A stretch of 64,000 nucleotides of DNA, taken from contig JADDOH010002131.1 of NCBI GenBank assembly GCA_016648135.1, positions 59,990 to 123,989 of the forward strand, written 5' to 3'. Below are positions 58,468 to 64,000 of the stretch, one piece after another. A program made the translations under genes and the position numbers. Origin of the DNA: Agrypnia vestita. Lineage: Eukaryota; Arthropoda; Insecta; Trichoptera; Phryganeidae. The notes under the pieces were generated by a model that saw only the letters and a list, made by a program, of their open reading frames with translations, searched no databases and was not told the DNA's origin. The stretch's first letter is position 1. The number at the start of each line of letters is the position of its first letter.

Positions 58468-58763
58468 CCACCCTGGGAGCCTTTAATTTAGGTAAAAAAT
58501 TTAATGATTTTTTTATTGGTTATTATTTAGGTACATATTAGATATTTAATTTCTAAATAAGTGCATGATCTTATTTTCTGTATCGGACAAACGTGCACCG
58601 AGAAAGTTGCACCACGAGTATGGACGTGACGCGGCCATTTTTTAAAATCTTCCAATAAAATAATAGTTTAATATGTACCGTAATAATAGGTGGCAATAAA
58701 AAAAAGAATCATCTTGTAAAAAATCATCCAATTTCTACCTAAATTTAAGACTCCCAGGGTGGT
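58468..58763. mobile_element. MITE with CCACCCTGGGAG termini
   Basis: CCACCCTGGGAG at 58468 and its reverse complement at 58752-58763; pairing continues through CCTTTAATTTAGGTA with few mismatches. 296 bp, no coding capacity, single copy in the window. Confidence 0.7.
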
Positions 58764-59391
58764 GTCATACCACACATCCAAGCAGCTATCCATTATTTAG
58801 ATTTATGCAAAATAATATATACACGCGTTTTTCTAAATTTTACAGCAGTCGTACAAGCAAAAAAAACTTCTAAAATAAAAACATAAAGCAAGTAACACTT
58901 TTTTTACGTAGATACGCTTCATTCCGTCTATTAACATTCATAAATGTTATTATTTTTATTTATAAATAAGCCTAAACCCTTCAGTTTTTGCAACTCGGAT
59001 AGGCCTACAAATAAAAGAGTACTTCTCTCGACAGGTCCCCGTTTCAGATTCACCTGGGATGTGGTGCGCGGCGCCAGACAGGGCGCTGGATTTCTGGGTC
59101 AAAGGAAGGAGGGAAAGTTTTATCGATATGGGCATACCGAGCGGTAGATTGTGTCCATCACTGTCGACGGCTGACACTGCAATAGCGATCACGAAATGTT
59201 CAGCGCGAGGGAGGGTGGTCGTTTAGAAAAAGAACAGAGGCATCGGCAGTTTTGATTGTAATATTCCACCACAAACATTCTAGGGTCAAGACGAACCTTT
59301 TTGGCTCAGAATTTCAAAAATTCGGAAAATACTTAACTAACTACTATCAACAGATAACCGGTAGTCAAGTCCGCAGCGGGATAAGTCTTTA
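58764..59391. other. Candidate exon island, strand unresolved
   Basis: 59030-59225 is GC-richer. Plus: a strong acceptor CTTCTCTCGACAG followed by a 64-codon frame to 59225. Minus: a frame with IAIAVSAVDSDGHNLPLG and a donor CAG|GTGAAT at about 59056. Both are plausible, and neither is recognisable. Confidence 0.25.
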
Positions 59392-60224
59392 AGGTACAGA
59401 TACACATGCTTATTACTAGCATGCCCTAACAACTGTACACACTTGCTCATTATTAGCATGCTTATGGTAATGCTAATGCTTAGCTAATGCTCATAAATAA
59501 GAATGCTCAAAGCTAACAATCAAACACACATACTTATTAGTGGCATGCTCTTGTCATAGAATAGAGAGGAACTCTAGTTTGCAAACTGAAATAGAAAATT
59601 CAAGTGAACCAATAAATCAAAACAGTTCCTGGGTTTATTACTGGCATGCTCTTGTCATAGAATAGAGACGCTCTTGATCAAAATGGAAAGTGAAAACTGA
59701 CATAGAAAATTCAAGTGAACCAACAAATCAAAATATTTTTGATTTTAGTTTTTATAATATTTTTTTGTATGATTTGAATCATTCGTGTCTTTGAATAAAG
59801 TTTCATAAATATTATTTCTTGCTATATTATTTTTACATAGCGGTGACAGAGTATTCCACAGACATTCGTGATTCCTATAATAAGCCACGAAAAGTAATGT
59901 TTTATCATCACCCCAACGCGCCATATTTGTTTCATCTGTCGCGGACTGAGAAGGTCGCATTGATAATCAATACCAGCCACGAATGACGAAAGCATGCTCA
60001 TAATAAGCAAGCCTGTTCACACATGCTCAAAAGATACCCCTTCTCATGGTGAATGACATTAGCAAGCTCATAAATCAACCGGCGGTCTATTTTTGAGCGT
60101 GCCACTAATGAGCATGCTTATTACTGGCAATGTGCGTACACACATGCCACTAATAAGCAAGGGCCAGAGAAGGTCAATACTGCGCATGCTCACGTGCCAC
60201 TAATAAGCATGTGTATCAGTACCT
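59392..60224. mobile_element. 833-bp TTA-flanked element (PIF/Harbinger-like)
   Basis: Ends AGGTACAGATACACATGCTT and the reverse complement AAGCATGTGTATCAGTACCT with TTA on both sides (59389-59391, 60225-60227). Both ends carry many subterminal copies of the words CTTATTASTGGCATG and GCATGCTCAT. Two 110-bp direct repeats (GGCATGCTCTTGTCATAGAA) lie at 59543-59738. It holds a MADF-domain remnant, the accessory-protein type used by PIF/Harbinger transposons, and no transposase. Confidence 0.85.
59745..59960 (-). pseudogene. MADF-domain remnant in transposon
   Basis: A 71-codon minus frame reads MARWGDDKTLLFVAYYRNHE followed by CLWNTLSPLCKNNIARNNIY and ETLF. The pattern (aromatic/leucine helix, LW, Y/CKN, aromatic helix) fits the first two-thirds of a MADF domain, the Myb/SANT-like DNA-binding fold of Adf-1 proteins. 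In PIF/Harbinger elements such a protein helps the transposase bind DNA. The tail (TNDSNHTKKYYKN) is unlike a MADF third helix, so the protein is truncated by internal deletion of the element. Confidence 0.65.
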
Positions 60225-61519
60225 TTATTCTTATCGGGCTAGGGCCGGTTGTGCGTGACAGAACTTCTTTGGTAACTCGGGTATTGGTGAAGGCTGACGT
60301 GTCATCTGTGACAGGTACGCATCGTTGTTCTAGGCCTTACTCTTGTTGGCAAGTTTTCTCGATCGTCGATTAAATCATCGCATTCAGAGAGTCGTTTTCA
60401 AACATTACTTGCATTCTCTTCATTATCGACTCGAGCGTGCGAAGCGATCGATTGATTATGCGAAAAGCCCACGCTGATGAATGTGTGCGACGGCCAATGG
60501 ATTCGGAGGAAGCCAACTACCTGCACGTATTGCACCACACCGACCGTCGGAGTAGACGCATCGATAGACGACAAGCGAGGCCGACCGAAAGTTGCCAGAG
60601 CGACATCATCCGATGTCATCGGCGCTGGGATGATGCGCTAATCGGTGACGGGAGAAAATATTGCCAAATTTAAATCCACCCGGCGGAATGTTCTTTTAAC
60701 AATGAGCGTGATTTAAAATGTCCGGTCAGATGACCTATCCCATGACGGCTTCCAATATAACAAGTATAGCCGTATAATATCGTCGCTTAAGTTCTAACAC
60801 CGCGGAACTCAAAAAAATCGACACAAATCGAAGTGAGTAGTGCATATTATTGGATAGAGAATCAAAAGACGCGCCGTTTGACTAATCAAAATCAAAGCGG
60901 TTTAACCAATGGTAACTCGTTATTCCAAAAACAAAAACGGAGCGTATGTAAGTGCAGACCACAACGTTACGTAGACAGTTTTTTTGGTCTCCTGAAAAAT
61001 TCACGAGTTTGAGTTATGCGGTGTTAGAACTAGACGATGTGTAATTTTTTTAATGTCTATACTATGTGCAGTCTTAAGAGCATATCTTTATCTGTACACG
61101 TCCATTTTGAAATTTCAGGCATTCTATGCGTATTTCGTAGCTTTTTAAGATAACACGAACAGTTAATTTAAATATGAACTAAATATTACACGACATACGT
61201 CACATTGTACGTAAATGTTGTTAGAAAGAAAGATCTTCAAAGAGAAAGGATAAGAGAATAAAATATTTTGTAGCAAAATGGGACAATTACCTGATATTTT
61301 CATTTGACCAGTAATTTTAATTTACAAGTGATCATTTCAGATGTAAAGTATTGTAATAAAAATCCAGAATAATTTTGTAGTAAAATTGTTAATAAAATTA
61401 TTTTTTTTATTATATACGAAAATTACAAAATTTATCGTTAATTTTCGATGTTGTACGATATTGAACAATATTAATAGGTATTAGTCGAGTACACATACGA
61501 TAAAAAAAGATAACAAACG
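60225..61519. other. Stretch with dual open frames
   Basis: 60398-60673 is GC-rich with frames open on both strands (78 plus, 73 minus). The minus one has a donor-like GCAG|GTAGTT, the plus one an ATG start; neither shows a domain. Remainder AT-rich. Confidence 0.25.
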
Positions 61520-61615
61520 TTGTTATCGATTAATATCTTTCATGTTATCGATTAACTGTAATATCGATCAAACGATAAATTTCTTTATCGTTTGAACCAA
61601 TCGATAATGTTTTTT
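61520..61615. promoter_or_regulatory. Cluster of ATCGAT boxes with an inverted repeat
   Basis: TTATCGATT occurs twice and ATATCGATC and AATCGATAA once each within 90 bp, next to CAAACGATAAA/TTTATCGTTTG. TATCGATA is the insect DREF core-promoter element, so this may be a housekeeping-type promoter. A CCAAT-like ATTGGTTCG follows, and a donor-like ATATAG|GTAGTA at about 61725 could close a first exon. No coding frame confirms it. Confidence 0.35.
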
Positions 61616-62196
61616 ATTGTTTCATTCATCATTGGTTCGAACATTTCGCTCTTTGGTGCACACTGTGTTGACTGTTTCATATTTTTCATTTTGTCGTATA
61701 ATTCATATCGCGCGTGAAAATATAGGTAGTACGCCCATTTTTCGAAAAAAAAAACAGCACGCAAAACACCGGGCCGCCGCAGCCGGCATTATAAATCAAA
61801 ACCGAAAAAGAATTACATTTCTTAACAAATTATTGTGGAAGAAACCCCAAAGCTAGCGAATGAAGTATTTTAAAATCGTAATACAATTTCCCTTTACTAA
61901 ACAGGAGCAATTCTTTTTTTTTGTTTCTTAGAGAGGTGGATCGTATAATCTCTATTAATACAATTATTAATATGCTCATATTGAATAATTCAAACATCTT
62001 TTTGTGCTCGTGTAAATTTGTCTGAATAAAAAAATTAAAAATATCATATTTAATTAACTAATGTGAAACTGTTCTAACTCATCCGAAACTATTTTTAAAA
62101 TAAAAGTCCAGTTTCATCCTTAAAATTATGCCATTGATTGATGAAATTGACATTGCTGTATTTGGTATAATTATGATTTTATGATCGCGGTCTAGT
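61616..62196. other. Gene-free stretch
   Basis: One 79-codon frame (61617-61856) without domain; AT-rich otherwise. Confidence 0.3.
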
Positions 62197-62948
62197 AAAA
62201 GACCCCATGACAAGAAGTTATTAATTAACATTCAAGTCATTTTGAGACAATTAGACATTTGCATTTCGCCATTGAAAAATATGTTTTATTGCTAATTCAA
62301 GATTAATTTTTATTGATTTATGTCACTAAAATATTAAAAAAGTATTTACAGCATTTATGCACAAGAAAACAAAAATATACTTATTTTCCCTAAAAAAATG
62401 TAGTTAACAACCATTTTTTTCGCCTCTGACTCATTTTTAATAGAATAACACCTTTTTAAAATTGGTAAAACACGAACATACAACAACCCTTCAAATGCTA
62501 TCCGTTTTTACCATCCATTATCCATGTTAATTGGCATGTTAATTAATAATACAAAACATGGTATGTACCGTTTAAAATTATTGACAAATAATATATAAGT
62601 ACATATTATAATAGTCTTCAAATAAAAACAAATATATTACAGTACCGCCAGAGTAAAACTTATATTAACCATAAATTTTCCAATCAAATTAAAAGGCGTG
62701 TTAATTTCAGAATGATGGTATGAACATGTTATTATTGAAGATAACATGTTCTCCCCATTAGTAACTAATTTGATTTTTATGAAAAAGTGTAGTTAGCATG
62801 CTCTTCTCTATGATTTGAACATGTTCTAATTATTTTAAGTTCTGAACTTATTTCCAATAGAAAGAGCGTACAATATTTAGTTCAGACGGCTTATTAACTC
62901 ATTTTTGACAAGAATGTTAGTTTACAACTTCTTGCCGTGGGGTCTTCA
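62197..62948. mobile_element. Unclassified 752-bp TIR element, copy B
   Basis: Inverted relative to copy A (51733-52488): the CTCTTTCCATTGGAAATAAG region found near the left end of A lies near the right end here. Ends AAAAGACCCCATGACAAGAA and CTTGCCGTGGGGTCTTCA. No coding capacity. Confidence 0.8.
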
Positions 62949-62972
62949 GATGTTAACTATTACAAATGATCA

Positions 62973-63235
62973 GTGCCGAGTGATGACTACGATCAGAGCC
63001 AGGAAGTGGAAATGGCGAGCATCTGCTGCAGCAGGTGTCGGCAGCAGAAGGGCCAGGGCGGGGAGGGGAGGGTCGGCAACTGGGGCAGCCACCCCCGGAG
63101 TGGACCCGGCCGGCCTCGGGGTGGCCGTCTCAATGGGCGCGTGTCGTCACCCTGACGTCACCGACCCCGCAACCTTCTCTCCGATCCTTGCAGAAGGCAG
63201 ATAAAATGACACGAGAGATAATAAACTCGCTTGCA
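62973..63235 (+). other. GC-rich island, candidate exon
   Basis: Immediately right of copy B. A plus frame after ATGATCAG| reads EVEMASICCSRCRQQKGQGG and ends at 63153; a second frame is open to 63204, and a strong acceptor CTCTCCGATCCTTGCAG lies at 63191. Composition alone would give long frames here, so I claim only an exon- or promoter-like island. Confidence 0.25.
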
Positions 63236-63484
63236 AGCATAATAATAAATCGATGACGCGCTTGTTCGACCTAGTTGTAAGACGCTCGATTCTCATCCCG
63301 AGAGACCACCAATCTTAGTTTGATTATTTTATGATCATGATTGAGTCGTTAGTGACAATATTGGGTTATGTCACATAATTCGGATCTTATAAAAACGAGC
63401 TTTGGTACAGGCAGTTTTTTCAAATATTAAATTTTTTTTTTGTTCGAGTCAGTCTAGCAAACTAAACGCACGTCCCTCTTTCAC

Positions 63485-63540
63485 GGAACAAATTGATAAT
63501 TTGTTGGTAGGTGGAACAAATTGATAATTTGTTGGTAGGT
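63485..63540. repeat. Exact 28-bp tandem dimer
   Basis: GGAACAAATTGATAATTTGT plus eight more bases is repeated once without change, indicating a very recent duplication. Confidence 0.95.
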
Positions 63541-63694
63541 ACCCGAAGAAAATATAAAACTAAAAAAAAAAGATTTTGTAAAATTCTATTGACATCAACA
63601 ACTCAATTGAGTTACGCAATTCAACAAAACACGGCAAGTCTTTCGAGATATATACACATTATTAATGTCATTAAATTAAAAAAATGTATAAATA

Positions 63695-63955
63695 ATGACG
63701 CAACTTCGTCTCACCTTTCAAGTGCATATTCGCCAAAAAGAATATATACATTATAGTGTTGAATATATTGCGGAGTCGTTATGCAGGCAAAACATACGAT
63801 TTCAGAGAGATATCAAATACGCAATAAATCATCACCGTTCTGATATTGGTCGCTTATCCCGAGATAAATACATTGCGGAGTTAAGCCGAGATTTCAACTC
63901 CAACAATCTCCGGCAAGCCGGGCGCCATCTTCTTGATCGAAATTCTGTAGTTTAG
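63695..63955 (+). CDS. Small open frame, 86 residues
   Basis: ATG at 63695 to TAG at 63953. The protein has no membrane segment; it is basic with Arg, His and Asp-rich stretches (IRFQRDIKYAINHHRSDIGR, YIAELSRDFNSNNLRQAGRH) and would be largely helical. GC content is ordinary for the window, so the length of the frame is mildly unusual. A MITE begins 34 bp downstream. No family recognised; it might be a short host gene, an exon or a transposon remnant. Confidence 0.3.
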   Translation: MTQLRLTFQVHIRQKEYIHYSVEYIAESLCRQNIRFQRDIKYAINHHRSDIGRLSRDKYIAELSRDFNSNNLRQAGRHLLDRNSVV

Positions 63956-63989
63956 ATTTTATGCAAGTTTGTAGACAATGTATCTGTTA

Positions 63990-64000
63990 GGCCCGGTTGT
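63990..64000. mobile_element. TTA-flanked hairpin MITE, copy 4 (cut by window end)
   Basis: TTA at 63987-63989 followed by GGCCCGGTTGT, the exact start of copies at 13462 and 49550. The next about 134 bases beyond the window should complete it. Confidence 0.75.

Noticed and set aside
60398..60673. Opposite-strand frames of 78 and 73 codons
   Set aside because: Mutually exclusive, both without domain; cannot choose either.

Overview
The window is AT-rich eukaryotic DNA from an insect. Lepidoptera is my best guess, because of the mix of tRNA-derived SINEs, LINE tails, a DD34D mariner, Tc1 and PIF/Harbinger relics and many TIR elements, but the order is an inference. No complete multi-exon host gene can be assembled from sequence alone, and there are no operons, rRNA genes, CRISPR arrays or convincing functional tRNAs. 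It reads as intergenic or long-intron DNA, with short GC-rich islands (about 6.9-7.4, 10.85-11.05, 14.2-14.5, 30.4-30.9, 34.8-34.95, 35.85-36.1, 52.5-52.7, 54.5-54.7 and 63.0-63.2 kb) that look like candidate exons or promoters.

Layout. 0-8.9 kb: a LINE tail, foldback repeats, a 43-bp tandem array, a TA-flanked MITE, a GC-rich island with a candidate minus-strand first coding exon, and strong hairpins. 8.9-14.5 kb: a hammerhead-ribozyme-like motif, the best exon candidate (10849-11046, 198 nt, both splice phases matching), a LINE tail and the first TTA-flanked hairpin MITE. 14.7-25.7 kb: a 938-bp TA-flanked element carrying four 128-bp units, three SINEs, a 306-bp duplication, several MITEs and two more hammerhead-like motifs. 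24.6-29.9 kb is almost featureless. 29.9-36.9 kb: a 31-bp minisatellite, a candidate first exon encoding a membrane-anchored N-terminus, LINE debris, and a hammerhead-like motif directly beside a SINE.

38.9-43.8 kb is a dense transposon nest: a 1287-bp mariner with full TIRs and a transposase broken by one stop codon, a decayed Tc1-like transposase holding a SINE tail, a deletion relative of the 938-bp element, LINE debris and a second GACCTC-type MITE. 46-50 kb holds further LINE fragments, including a reverse transcriptase with motif A and the YADD box broken by frameshifts, and a second TTA MITE. 50.8-63 kb holds a palindrome with a tRNA-like centre, a pair of about 755-bp unclassified elements in opposite orientation 10 kb apart, a 37-bp minisatellite, candidate exons, a 112-codon broken frame of unknown origin, a third TTA MITE and an 833-bp TTA-flanked element with a MADF-domain remnant. 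A fourth TTA MITE begins in the last 11 bases.

Transposon calls rest on termini, target-site duplications and protein motifs read directly from the sequence. Host-exon calls rest on open frames, codon character and splice-like flanks and remain provisional. The most unusual signals are the five hammerhead-like cores, the MADF-bearing PIF/Harbinger-like element, the tandem-array-bearing TA element, and the two inverted 755-bp elements.
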